From Thiohalocapsa sp964524185 (GTDB lineage: Bacteria; Pseudomonadota; Gammaproteobacteria; Chromatiales; Chromatiaceae): a DNA stretch of 64,000 bases. Each line of letters begins with the position of its first letter. Position 1 is the stretch's first letter. The position numbers and the translations under genes were made by a program. The stretch lies in assembly GCA_964524185.1 (NCBI GenBank), contig CAZGCI010000005.1:1-64000 (forward strand), given 5' to 3'. Below, in pieces: positions 27,667 through 36,260 of the stretch. The notes beneath the pieces were generated by a model. That model had not been told where the DNA came from, searched no databases, and saw nothing but the letters and a program-made list of their open reading frames with translations.

Positions 27667-29088
27667 TCAACCCAACGCCGGCTTCGAGAAGGTCCAGAAG
27701 TTGATGATCAGATGGGCGAGGATGCTCGCCACATAGCCGAGCGCGATGTACTTAGTCCACTTCAGGTGCTCGAAGAAGGTGTAGACCCCCTTGGCCTGGC
27801 CCATGAGTGCCACGCCCGCCGCGGAGCCGATGGAGAGCAGGCTGCCGCCGACGCCGGCCGTCAGCGTGGCGAGCAGCCACTGGCCCTGTGACATGTCCGG
27901 GTTCATGGTGAGCACCGCGAACATGACCGGGATGTTATCGACGACGGCCGACAGCAGGCCAACCATGGTGTTGGCGAAGGTCGGTCCAACGTCGATGTAG
28001 GCGAACTGCGAAACCAGCTCCAGGTAGCCGATGAAGCCCAAGCCCCCAACGCAGAGGATGACCCCGTAGAAGAAGAGGAGGGTGTCCCATTCCGCCCGGG
28101 CGATCTTGTTGAAGATGTCGAAGGGCATGCTGTCCTCGAGGGTACCGACCTTCACGGTCGACATCTCATGCGTCTTGTACATGTAGTACGCGAAGAACTT
28201 CAGGTACGCGAGCCCCGTCATCATGCCTAGCACCGGCGGGAGGTGGAAGAAGTTGTGCGCGCTGACGGCCGTGGCGATGGTGAGCAGAAATAGCAGGACG
28301 ATGCGCTTGGCGCCGCGCTTCATCTTGACTATCTCGTCGCTCGGCGGCGGCGCTCCGTCCGGAACGGCCTTTTGCATGAAGTAGGCCGGGACCAGGTAAT
28401 TGACCAGCGACGGAATGAACAGCAGGAAGAAGGTCTGGAACGCGATAAGCCCCTTCTGCCAGACCATCAGTGTGGTGATGTCGCCGAAGGGGCTGAAGGC
28501 GCCGCCGGCGTTGGCAGCAACGACGATATTGATGCAGCCAAGGGCGACGAAGCGTGGGTTGTCCGCGCCCACGGCCATCACGACCGCGCACATCAGCAGG
28601 GCGGTGGTGAGGTTGTCCGCCACCGGCGAGATGAAGAAGGCCAGGAAGCCCGTGGTCCAGAATAGCCTGCGGTAGCTCCAGCCGCTGCGGACCAGCCAGG
28701 AGCGCAACCACTCGAAGACCTGTCGCTCCTCCATGGCGTTGATGTAGGTCATCGCCGCGAGGAGGAACAGGAACAGCTCGGCGAACTCCATGATGTTGTG
28801 ATGCACCGCGTTTTCGACGGTGTGGTAGTCGCCATGGTGCGCCGTGTAGTAGTAGCCGATCACGAGCCAGATGATGCCCGCCGCCAGCACCACGGGCTTC
28901 GACTTGCGCAGGTGCGTGAATTCCTCGGCCATCACCAATGCGTAGGCGACGACAAAGATCCCGAGCGCCGTGTAACCGACCCAGCTGGCGGTGAGGTTGA
29001 AGCGCTCACCGCCCTCGGTTGCGAACGCAAATGCTGGGACCAGCAGAAACAGTAGGGCCAGCACCGTCTTGACTGCGGGATGATGCAT
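27667..29088 (-). CDS. nhaD: NhaD-type Na+/H+ antiporter
   Basis: A 473-residue membrane protein with a cleavable-looking N-terminal signal (MHHPAVKTVLALLFLLVPAF), then about twelve hydrophobic segments. Typical NhaD stretches include FFISPVADNLTTALLMCAV, VANAGGAFSPFGDITTLMVW and AVVDNIPVMFAVLTM, which carry the acidic and polar residues of ion binding. It swaps sodium (or lithium) for protons and is common in marine and haloalkaliphilic bacteria. CAAGGAG is seven bases before the ATG at 29086-29088; a longer frame lacks such a site. Confidence 0.94.
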   Translation of the reverse strand: MHHPAVKTVLALLFLLVPAFAFATEGGERFNLTASWVGYTALGIFVVAYALVMAEEFTHLRKSKPVVLAAGIIWLVIGYYYTAHHGDYHTVENAVHHNIMEFAELFLFLLAAMTYINAMEERQVFEWLRSWLVRSGWSYRRLFWTTGFLAFFISPVADNLTTALLMCAVVMAVGADNPRFVALGCINIVVAANAGGAFSPFGDITTLMVWQKGLIAFQTFFLLFIPSLVNYLVPAYFMQKAVPDGAPPPSDEIVKMKRGAKRIVLLFLLTIATAVSAHNFFHLPPVLGMMTGLAYLKFFAYYMYKTHEMSTVKVGTLEDSMPFDIFNKIARAEWDTLLFFYGVILCVGGLGFIGYLELVSQFAYIDVGPTFANTMVGLLSAVVDNIPVMFAVLTMNPDMSQGQWLLATLTAGVGGSLLSIGSAAGVALMGQAKGVYTFFEHLKWTKYIALGYVASILAHLIINFWTFSKPALG

Positions 29089-29498
29089 GGGGACTCCTTG
29101 TGGCGTCAGTCTGGTTGGGTTGGGCGCCTGCGGCGTTCCCATCGGGCAGGGGCGGGCAGCGGGGCGCCCGCCAACGGGGACAATTGTATGGGTTTTACCC
29201 TGTGGCGCCGAGGGGGGCGCGCCTGTCTGCAGCGGCGGCGTCCAGCATCCTAGGACACCGGTGCTCACGATGATGCTGGCGCTGATGGCTGAATGACGGC
29301 AGCGACCCGGATAACCGCGCAGCCAAAAGGGGAGTGGGCCTGGCAGACGCGCCGCCGGGCCGGCGCAACGCTAGCATCCGCCGAGCGACGGTGTCTCGGC
29401 GACTAGGGCCTGCGTGGGAGCCAACGGCGTGGGAGCCAACGGACGCCTGCTGGGGCGCGGCCCTCGCACCGCGAAGTGGCTTGGCCCCCTGGCCTGGG
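29089..29498. other. Gap of about 410 bp between nhaD and fnr
   Basis: No gene, RNA or terminator recognised. It contains one perfect tandem duplication of CGTGGGAGCCAACGG (15 bases twice, 29413-29442). This gap must hold the nhaD promoter, but no clear -10/-35 pair is visible. Confidence 0.6.
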
Positions 29499-30257
29499 TC
29501 AGTTCGAATGTTTGCGACTGCTGGCGGCGGGTGCAGCGCCAGCGAGCGTCTCGATGGTTGGGAGCTGCAAAATCTCCACGTGTTTGCGGTCTACCTTCAC
29601 CAGCCCCTCGTCTTGAAAGCGGGTGAACAGGCGACTGACGGTCTCCACGGCGAGGCCGAGATAGTTGCCGATCTCGTGGCGCGACATGCTGAGGTAAAAG
29701 TCCGTCGGCGACAGACCCCGCTTGCTGAGTCGCTGCGACATGCTGACGAGAAAGGCTGCGAGCCGCTCCTCGGCGTTCTTCTTGCCCAACAGCAACAACA
29801 TCTCTGCGTCGTGGCCGATCTCTTTGCTAAGCAGCCGGAACATGGAGTGTTGCAGACTTGGGATGGACGCGGCGAGCTCTTCGAAGCGCTGGAAGGGCAC
29901 CTCGCAGATGGCGGAGGTCTCCAACACCTTGGCCGAGCAGGCGTGGGTGTCCTGGTCGATGGCGTCGAGGCCGATGATCTCGCCCGGGAGGTGGAAGCCG
30001 AGCACTTGCTCGCCGCCTTCCTCGCTCGGTGTGTACGTCTTCACCGAGCCCGTCTTGACGACGTAGAGTGAGCGGAAACGCTCCCCGCTGCGAAAAAGGT
30101 GGTCGCCCCGGTGGAGTGGCCGCGACCGTTTGACGATGCTGTCCAGCCGGTCTACGTCCTCCGGCGACATGCCCATGGGCAGACACAGCTGCGAGAGGGT
30201 GCAGTTCTTGCAGGCGACCCGGATGGTTTCGAAGGAGATGACTTTGCGTTGATTCAA
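29499..30257 (-). CDS. fnr: FNR-type oxygen-sensing transcription regulator
   Basis: A 252-residue CRP/FNR protein. N-terminal Cys 16, Cys 19 and Cys 25 (ACKNCTLSQLC) and central Cys 107 (THACSAKV) match the four ligands of the FNR [4Fe-4S] cluster, which is lost in air. The recognition helix region is SRHEIGNYLGLAVETVSRLF, with the Glu/Arg pair that reads TTGAT half-sites. The start is TTG (30255-30257): no ATG precedes the essential cysteines, and the next in-frame one would remove them. AGGT lies eight bases upstream. A box matching the FNR consensus lies 45 bases upstream, suggesting autoregulation. Confidence 0.95.
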   Translation of the reverse strand: MNQRKVISFETIRVACKNCTLSQLCLPMGMSPEDVDRLDSIVKRSRPLHRGDHLFRSGERFRSLYVVKTGSVKTYTPSEEGGEQVLGFHLPGEIIGLDAIDQDTHACSAKVLETSAICEVPFQRFEELAASIPSLQHSMFRLLSKEIGHDAEMLLLLGKKNAEERLAAFLVSMSQRLSKRGLSPTDFYLSMSRHEIGNYLGLAVETVSRLFTRFQDEGLVKVDRKHVEILQLPTIETLAGAAPAASSRKHSN

Positions 30258-30301
30258 GGCACTGTACCTAGCTGGTTGACGCCTCCATTCTGCAACTCAG
30301 G

Positions 30302-30315
30302 TTGACATGCATCAA
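30302..30315. promoter_or_regulatory. FNR/CRP-type binding site upstream of fnr
   Basis: TTGACATGCATCAA matches the FNR consensus TTGAT-N4-ATCAA at nine of ten specified bases. The centre is about 51 bases before the fnr start codon. The position relative to the promoter is unknown, so activation versus repression cannot be told. Autoregulation by FNR is common in gammaproteobacteria. Confidence 0.7.
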
Positions 30316-30545
30316 GTGCAATTCTCGCCGCTTTCACGCGCCTCTATTGGTGTTATTGCCAAGCACGGTCCATCCAAGCCCAGGTATGGCGGGCCGGAAA
30401 CGGCTCGGCGGCTGCCCCTCAGCGGTCGATGGGCACCAGCGGCATAGATAGCTAGCGAGTGAGTCGGCGGCGGGCTCGGCAAGCTGGCGGCTAGGCGGGC
30501 AAGACGTTGACGCAAGCGAGCGGTTTGCGCGATGGCATTGCGGCG

Positions 30546-30575
30546 CAAACAAAAACCGCGCCCGGGGGCGCGGCT
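30546..30575 (-). terminator. Intrinsic terminator after sulfur globule gene
   Basis: On the minus strand the stem CCGCGCCC/GGGCGCGG with a two-base CC loop is followed by TTTTTGTTT. It sits about 50 bases past the end of the sulfur globule gene and fits its 3' end. The remaining 30316-30545 segment, up to the FNR box, shows nothing recognisable. Confidence 0.85.
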
Positions 30576-30626
30576 CGTGCGGCCGCCGCAGGACGGCGGC
30601 CAGTGGCAGACGAAGGCTGCGCGAGC

Positions 30627-31034
30627 TTACCTGGCCTCTTCGGCGGCCGGGGCAGCAGGTGCGGCCGGAGCACCGTACGGCATGCCATAGGGCATGGGCG
30701 GCGCGCCGTAGCCATAGGCTGGGTAGCCACCATAGCCGTAGCCCGGGTAGCCGTAGCCGTAGCCCGGGTAGCCGTAGCCGTAGCCGGAACCGCGACCATA
30801 CCCGGTGCCGCGACCACGGCCGTAGCCGCGACCACCGCCGGACATGTTCATGTTGAAGTCGCCGTAGCCGTCGCCGAACATGTCGCTGAACATGTCGCCG
30901 ACGCCGTCACCCCAGCCGGACCCATAGCCGGGACCGCCGTAGCCGGGACCGCCCCAGGCATGAGCGGCGCTCATGGAGAAGGTGGCTGCTCCGGCGATGG
31001 CGGCAATGCCGACGATCTTGGCAAGCTTTTGCAT
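30627..31034 (-). CDS. Sulfur globule protein-like Gly/Tyr-rich secreted protein
   Basis: A 135-residue protein with a signal peptide (MQKLAKIVGIAAIAGAATF, cleavage after SAAHA). The mature part is Gly/Tyr-rich with few charges: GGPGYGGPGYGSG, a GDMFSDMFGDGYGDFNMNMS block, then repeats of GYGYPGYGYGYPG and a Pro/Ala tail. This matches the envelope proteins of sulfur globules in Chromatiaceae, which keep periplasmic elemental sulfur in membrane-less globules during sulfide oxidation. No sox or dsr gene is next to it. A strong sigma70-type promoter lies at 31158-31186, and a terminator at 30546-30575, so it is monocistronic. A general Gly-rich envelope protein is the alternative. Confidence 0.82.
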   Translation of the reverse strand: MQKLAKIVGIAAIAGAATFSMSAAHAWGGPGYGGPGYGSGWGDGVGDMFSDMFGDGYGDFNMNMSGGGRGYGRGRGTGYGRGSGYGYGYPGYGYGYPGYGYGGYPAYGYGAPPMPYGMPYGAPAAPAAPAAEEAR

Positions 31035-31157
31035 AATCTGACGCTCCAGAAGGATTCTCGTGTGAGTTCAGCGTGCCGGGGAGCCGCTCGTGGCTGGCTC
31101 GGTGCCGTCGACGAGCCGTCGGTTGTCCCCGGAGTCCGTAGTATACGAACGCCGCGG

Positions 31158-31186
31158 AGTATACGTGTCCGGTTTCGGCTTGTGAA
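31158..31186 (-). promoter_or_regulatory. Sigma70-like promoter for sulfur globule gene
   Basis: On the minus strand TTCACA, 17 bases, then TATACT: five of six matches in both boxes, with ideal spacing. It lies about 125 bases before the ATG at 31034, giving a leader of roughly 115 bases. A second TATACT-like sequence lies at 31140-31146 and could give an alternative start. Confidence 0.65.
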
Positions 31187-31352
31187 GCGCGCTAAAACCC
31201 CGTTTATGCGTGCAATTCGCGACAGGTTGTCGCCATTACGTCACTTTTTCGGACGCAATTGAGGCGAGGAGGGTTATTTGTTACCTTCATTGCCGGGCGG
31301 GTGCCGGCATCCTCCGGGTCGGTCTCGATCCCCCACAGGTCTTCAGGAAACC

Positions 31353-33011
31353 ATGACCAAGCTCATCTTCGTCACCGGCGGCGTCGTGTCGTCCCTGGGT
31401 AAAGGTATTGCGTCCGCGTCCCTGGGGGCACTGCTGGAGGCCCGCGGGCTGCGGGTCACGATGATCAAGTTGGACCCCTACATCAACGTGGACCCGGGCA
31501 CCATGAGCCCGTTTCAGCACGGGGAGGTCTACGTCACGGACGACGGCGCGGAGACGGATCTCGATCTCGGCCACTACGAGCGCTTCCTCCGCACCCGCAT
31601 GGGTCGCAACAACAACTACACCACGGGCCAGATCTACGAGAGCGTGATCCGCAAGGAGCGCCGCGGCGACTACCTGGGCCGCACGGTCCAGGTGATCCCG
31701 CACATCACCGACGAGATCAAGGCGAGCATCCGGCTCGGTGCCGACGACGCCGACGTGGCCCTCGTCGAGATCGGCGGCACCGTCGGCGACATCGAGTCGC
31801 TACCCTTCCTGGAGGCCATTCGGCAGATGCGCGTCGAGTTAGGCCCGCGCGCTGCCATGTTCATCCACCTAACGCTGGTGCCCTACATCCGCACCGCAGG
31901 TGAGATCAAGACCAAGCCCACGCAGCACTCCGTGAAGGAGCTCCGTTCCATCGGTATCCAACCCGACGTGCTCCTCTGCCGCGCCGAGCAGCACCTGCCG
32001 GACGACGAGCGCCGCAAGATCGCACTCTTCACGAACGTGCCGGAGAACGCTGTGATCTCCGCGGTGGACGCCGACAACATCTATCGCATTCCCATGCTCC
32101 TGCACGCCCAGGGCCTGGACGCCCTCGTTGTGGAGCAGTTCGGGCTGGCGGTGCCAGAGGCAAACCTAGGCGAGTGGCAGCGGGTGCTGGACGGCTTCGA
32201 GCACCCGCAAAACTCGGTCAGCGTCGGCATGGTCGGCAAGTACATGGACCTGACCGAGGCCTACAAATCTCTGTCCGAGGCACTGGCCCACGCCGGCGTG
32301 CACACGGGCACACGGGTCCAGATCCAATACCTCGACGCCGAAGAAATCGAGCGCACCGGCACCGAGTGCCTAGCCGACATCGATGCAGTGCTCGTCCCCG
32401 GCGGCTTCGGCGAGCGCGGCATCGAGGGCAAAATCGCCGCCGCGCGTTTCGCCCGCGAGCGCCGTGTGCCCTATCTGGGCATTTGCTTAGGGATGCAGGT
32501 CGCAGTGATCGAGTACGCACGTAACGTGGCTGGTCTCACCGGCGCGCACAGCACGGAATTCGACCCAAGCACGCCACACCCGATCATTGCGCTGATCACC
32601 GAGTGGCAAACCGAAGAGGGGCGCCGCGAGATCCGCAACGCCGCCGCCGAAAAGGGCGGCACCATGCGACTCGGCGCTCAGCATTGCCGACTCGAGCCCG
32701 GCAGCCTAGCGCGCCGGGTCTATGATCGTCATCAGATCCGCGAGCGCCACCGGCATCGCTACGAATTCAATAATGGCTACTGTGACGTCATGAAGGATGC
32801 GGGCCTGCGCTTCTCCGGCTGGTCGCTGGATTCCAGGCTGGTGGAGATCGTAGAGATACCGGATCATCCGTGGTTTGTGGGCTGCCAGTTTCACCCAGAA
32901 TTCACGTCGACGCCGCGCGACGGCCATCCGTTATTCAAGAGCTTCATCGAGGCGGCGCTGGCACAGCAGCATCGACGTGCCGCGGGGGCTGCCGCAGAGC
33001 GGGTCGCCTGA
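31353..33011 (+). CDS. pyrG: CTP synthase
   Basis: Makes CTP from UTP with glutamine nitrogen. The 552-residue protein has the synthetase domain (MTKLIFVTGGVVSSLGKGIA P-loop; PYINVDPGTMSPFQHGEVYV; GGTVGDIESLPFLEAIRQ) and a C-terminal glutaminase domain with YLGICLGMQVAVIE (catalytic Cys) and HPEFTSTP (His, Glu). An upstream in-frame start exists, but the ATG at 31353 follows AGGAAACC and gives the canonical N-terminus. It heads the run to eno, although a 307-base gap follows. Confidence 0.97.
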   Translation: MTKLIFVTGGVVSSLGKGIASASLGALLEARGLRVTMIKLDPYINVDPGTMSPFQHGEVYVTDDGAETDLDLGHYERFLRTRMGRNNNYTTGQIYESVIRKERRGDYLGRTVQVIPHITDEIKASIRLGADDADVALVEIGGTVGDIESLPFLEAIRQMRVELGPRAAMFIHLTLVPYIRTAGEIKTKPTQHSVKELRSIGIQPDVLLCRAEQHLPDDERRKIALFTNVPENAVISAVDADNIYRIPMLLHAQGLDALVVEQFGLAVPEANLGEWQRVLDGFEHPQNSVSVGMVGKYMDLTEAYKSLSEALAHAGVHTGTRVQIQYLDAEEIERTGTECLADIDAVLVPGGFGERGIEGKIAAARFARERRVPYLGICLGMQVAVIEYARNVAGLTGAHSTEFDPSTPHPIIALITEWQTEEGRREIRNAAAEKGGTMRLGAQHCRLEPGSLARRVYDRHQIRERHRHRYEFNNGYCDVMKDAGLRFSGWSLDSRLVEIVEIPDHPWFVGCQFHPEFTSTPRDGHPLFKSFIEAALAQQHRRAAGAAAERVA

Positions 33012-33318
33012 CGGCCTTGCCGCCGACGGGGCCGAGGCCCTGGCGCGGACTGTGTCTTTTCCGGTGCACACTCCGCGGCGACAAGCGTCCTGGCCCGTCA
33101 AGCGAACACCGGACGCTGGGGCCCGACGCTGGGCCCGACGCTGGGCCCGGAGTTGCCCCCGAAAAGCACCCCGGAACCGGCCCCTCAATCCGGCTTCGAT
33201 GATCGGCAGACGGCCCCGCGGGGATCCATCGTAACGTCTGAGTAGGGCCCGAACAGGCTCCTTACGCCCGAACTTTTGCCCCTGCTTTAATCGCGACTCA
33301 ATCGGGAGAAACTAGACC
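33012..33318. other. pyrG-eno gap with tandem GACGCTGGGCCC
   Basis: About 307 bases with no gene. Three tandem copies of GACGCTGGGCCC (the first with one extra G) occupy 33112-33150. kdsA, often between these genes in relatives, is absent. No terminator is evident, and no clear promoter for eno. Confidence 0.65.
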
Positions 33319-34596
33319 ATGTCCGAGATCGTCGATGTCCGCGCCCGCGAGGTGCTCGACTCCCGCGGCAACCCCACCATCGAGGTCGATGTCCTGACCG
33401 CCGCCGGCGCCATCGGGCGCGCTGCTGTGCCGTCTGGGGCCTCCACCGGCTCACGCGAGGCCCTGGAGCTGCGTGACGGCGACAAGGCCCGCTACGGCGG
33501 CAAGGGCGTGCTCAACGCCTGCGCCAACGTCAATGGTGAGCTCAAGGACACCGTCACCGGCATGGAGGTGACCGAGCAGGAGGCGCTCGACCGCAGAATG
33601 ATCGACCTCGACGGCACCGACACAAAGAGCCGGCTCGGGGCCAACGCCATCCTCGGTGTCTCCATGGCCGCCGCCCACGCGGCTGCGCAGGAGGCCTCGC
33701 TGCCCTTGTACCAATACCTAGGCGAGGACGCGCACACGCTGCCGGTGCCCATGATGAACATCATCAACGGCGGCGAGCATGCGGACAACAGCGTCGACTT
33801 CCAGGAGTTTATGATCTTGCCGGTGGGGGCACCAAGCATTCGCGAAGCGGTGCGCTTCGGTGCCGAGGTCTTCCACGCGCTGAAGTCCGTGCTGCACGGC
33901 CGTGGTCTTGCGACCAGCGTCGGTGACGAAGGCGGCTTCGCGCCGGACCTGCCGAGCAACGAGGCCGCCATCGAGGTGATCCTGGAAGCCATCGAGAAGG
34001 CCGGCTTCAAGGCCGGGCAGGACATCTTCCTCGGTATGGATGTCGCCGCCTCGGAGTTCTACGCCGATGGCGTTTATGACCTCAAAGGTGAGGGCCGGAA
34101 GCTGGATGCCGCCGGGATGACGGACCTGCTGCTGGAGTGGTGCAACAAGTACCCCATCCTGAGCATCGAGGACGGCCTGGCGGAAGGCGACTGGGACGGC
34201 TGGCAGGACCACACGGCCCGGCTCGGCGATAAGGTCCAGCTGGTGGGGGATGACCTCTTCGTCACCAACACCAAGATTCTTCAGGAAGGCATCGACAAAC
34301 ACGTCGCCAATTCCATCCTCATCAAGGTGAACCAGATCGGCAGCCTGACCGAGACGTTTGACGCCATCCGGATGGCGCAAGACGCAGGCTACAGCGCAGT
34401 CGTCTCCCACCGCTCCGGCGAGACCGAAGACACCACCATCGCGGACCTCGTGGTGGCTGCCGGCACCGGGCAGATCAAGACGGGCTCCCTGTCGCGCTCC
34501 GACCGTGTGGCCAAATACAACCAGCTCATGCGCATCGAGGACCAGCTCGGCGATGCGGCTGTGTATCCCGGCCGCTCGGCCTTTCGGTACCTGTGA
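33319..34596 (+). CDS. eno: Enolase
   Basis: Dehydrates 2-phosphoglycerate to phosphoenolpyruvate. The 425-residue length is close to the family standard. Landmarks: REVLDSRGNPTIEVDV, the mobile loop ASTGSREALELRDGD, the metal-binding Asp in AASEFYADG-adjacent sequence, SIEDGLAEGDWDGW, DDLFVTN, and the signature ILIKVNQIGSLTETFDAI. SHRSGETEDTTIADL is intact. The ATG at 33319 follows GGGAGAAACTAGACC. In many gammaproteobacteria it is also part of the RNase E degradosome; that is not visible here. Confidence 0.98.
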   Translation: MSEIVDVRAREVLDSRGNPTIEVDVLTAAGAIGRAAVPSGASTGSREALELRDGDKARYGGKGVLNACANVNGELKDTVTGMEVTEQEALDRRMIDLDGTDTKSRLGANAILGVSMAAAHAAAQEASLPLYQYLGEDAHTLPVPMMNIINGGEHADNSVDFQEFMILPVGAPSIREAVRFGAEVFHALKSVLHGRGLATSVGDEGGFAPDLPSNEAAIEVILEAIEKAGFKAGQDIFLGMDVAASEFYADGVYDLKGEGRKLDAAGMTDLLLEWCNKYPILSIEDGLAEGDWDGWQDHTARLGDKVQLVGDDLFVTNTKILQEGIDKHVANSILIKVNQIGSLTETFDAIRMAQDAGYSAVVSHRSGETEDTTIADLVVAAGTGQIKTGSLSRSDRVAKYNQLMRIEDQLGDAAVYPGRSAFRYL

Positions 34597-34644
34597 CACC
34601 GCCGCAGCCCTGATCGCCATGAGCAAGCAGCGGAGGCCGCGCCC

Positions 34645-34941
34645 ATGATGCGCTGGGTGATTCTCGGCCTACTGCTGCTGTTGGGCCTGTTGCAATATCG
34701 GCTATGGTTGGGTGATGGCAGCATCAAGGAGTTGCATATCCTGCGTGCCCAGATCGACGACCACCGCGAGGAATTGCGGCGCCTGGAGGCCCGCAACCTC
34801 GCCCTGGCAGCGGAGGTCGAGGACCTGCGTACGGGTCTCGAGGCCATCGAAGATCGCGCACGCAGTGAGCTCGGCATGATCCAACGCGGCGAGGTGTTCC
34901 TGCAGGTCATCGAGAAGCGCAAGCAAGAGGAGAGTCCGTGA
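34645..34941 (+). CDS. ftsB: Cell division protein FtsB
   Basis: A 98-residue bitopic membrane protein with a short cytoplasmic N-terminus, one hydrophobic helix (residues 2-20) and a periplasmic coiled coil (HREELRRLEARNLALAAEVEDLRTG) with a C-terminal RSELGMIQRGEVFLQV block, as in FtsB. It forms the FtsBLQ complex that activates septal peptidoglycan synthesis. Position between eno and ispD is the classic gammaproteobacterial order. There are two adjacent in-frame ATGs (34645 and 34648). Confidence 0.92.
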   Translation: MMRWVILGLLLLLGLLQYRLWLGDGSIKELHILRAQIDDHREELRRLEARNLALAAEVEDLRTGLEAIEDRARSELGMIQRGEVFLQVIEKRKQEESP

Positions 34942-34990
34942 GCCTGTCCTGGCACTGGGTGCGGCTTGCTGCTCGCGCGGTGGCAGCAGC

Positions 34991-35710
34991 ATGAGCGGCG
35001 CGGTCCGCCACTGGGCATTGATCCCGGCGGCCGGCGTTGGGCGGCGTTTTGGTGCCGCGGTGCCCAAGCAATATCTGGCACTGGCCGGGCGACCTGTCAT
35101 CGACCACGCCATCGCCGCATTCGTAGAGCATCCGCATATTGCCGGCTGCACCGTCGTCCTCGGTGCCGATGACGGGTGGTGGGCCGATGTGAGTGCCTAT
35201 GCAGACCACCCCGACGTGCGCCGTGCCCCCGGCGGCGCCGAGCGGTCTCACTCGGTGCGCAACGGCCTTGCTGCCCTCGCGGCGCTGGCCACGGACGACG
35301 ACTGGGTGCTGGTGCACGATGCGGCGCGTCCCTGTCTACGCCGGGCGGACCTGGACCGACTCCTTGCCGCCCTCCGCGGTGAGCCCGTGGGGGCGCTGCT
35401 CGCCGTGCCCATCGCCGACACCGTCAAGCGCGCCGAGGCCGGGCAGGTGACGGAGACCTTGCCCCGCAGTGCCCTGTGGCGGGCCTATACGCCGCAGGCC
35501 TTTCGCCTGGGGCTGCTGCGCCGGGCGCTGGACCACGCCGAGTCCCGGCGTCTCGTGGTCACCGACGATGCCAGCGCCGTGGAGCTCCTGGGGCTCAAGC
35601 CGGCGCTCATCGAATGCCAGGCCGACAACATCAAGATCACCCGGCCAGAGGATCTCCCGCTGGCCACCTTTTATTTGGAGCAGCAGCGGGGCGAGGCAGT
35701 CGTCGCATGA
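34991..35710 (+). CDS. ispD: 2-C-methyl-D-erythritol 4-phosphate cytidylyltransferase
   Basis: Third step of the MEP isoprenoid pathway: CTP plus MEP gives CDP-ME. The 239-residue protein opens with WALIPAAGVGRRFGAAVPKQ, the nucleotide-binding loop, and contains GGAERSHSVRNGL and VLVHDAARPCL (metal Asp). It ends with KITRPEDLPLATFYL. It lies 49 bases after ftsB and 76 before ispF, and the products act consecutively but for one step (IspE). Confidence 0.96.
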   Translation: MSGAVRHWALIPAAGVGRRFGAAVPKQYLALAGRPVIDHAIAAFVEHPHIAGCTVVLGADDGWWADVSAYADHPDVRRAPGGAERSHSVRNGLAALAALATDDDWVLVHDAARPCLRRADLDRLLAALRGEPVGALLAVPIADTVKRAEAGQVTETLPRSALWRAYTPQAFRLGLLRRALDHAESRRLVVTDDASAVELLGLKPALIECQADNIKITRPEDLPLATFYLEQQRGEAVVA

Positions 35711-35786
35711 TGCAGCCGCAACAACCTTGTCACGCCGGGCCGCGGTCGACTGGGCTCATCACCGCCGCGCAGCGGGACGTAGCCCC

Positions 35787-36260
35787 ATGCTGATCGGCCA
35801 AGGCATCGATGCCCACCGCTTCGAGACCGGCAGACCGCTGGTGCTGGGCGGAGTCCAGATCCCGCATCATCAGGGGCTGGCCGCGCACTCTGATGGCGAT
35901 GTCGTCATCCATGCCCTGTGTGATGCCCTGCTCGGCGCTGCCGGGCTCGGCGACATTGGACATCACTTTCCCGATACTGACGCCGCCTACGCTGGCATCG
36001 ATAGCCGCATCCTGTTGGGCCGGGTGATGGACGCCCTTGCCGAGCGTGGTCTTTTGGTGCACAACGCGGACCTGACGATCGCGGCCCAGCAGCCAAAGCT
36101 AGCTCCGCACATTGCCATGATGCGCGAGACCCTAGCTGCCGACCTGGGTTGCCCGCCGACGCGCGTCAACGTGAAGGCCACCACCACCGAGCGTATGGGC
36201 TTCACCGGCCGAGGCGAGGGCATCGCCGCCTTCGCCGTGGTGCTGCTGGACGCGTCGTGA
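35787..36260 (+). CDS. ispF: 2-C-methyl-D-erythritol 2,4-cyclodiphosphate synthase
   Basis: Cyclises CDP-ME 2-phosphate with release of CMP. At 157 residues it is the standard length. Zinc ligands are in GIDAHRF (Asp 8, His 10) and HSDGDVVIHALCDALLG (His); the HHFPDTD loop binds substrate. C-terminal ATTTERMGFTGRGEGIAAFA is canonical. The ATG at 35787 is chosen because the family N-terminus starts at MxIGQGID. Its stop overlaps the truD GTG start by three bases, so translation is coupled. Confidence 0.97.
   Translation: MLIGQGIDAHRFETGRPLVLGGVQIPHHQGLAAHSDGDVVIHALCDALLGAAGLGDIGHHFPDTDAAYAGIDSRILLGRVMDALAERGLLVHNADLTIAAQQPKLAPHIAMMRETLAADLGCPPTRVNVKATTTERMGFTGRGEGIAAFAVVLLDAS

Noticed and set aside
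29499..30257. CRP rather than FNR identity
   Set aside because: Four cysteines in the FNR pattern and FNR-like recognition helix (E..SR) argue for FNR.
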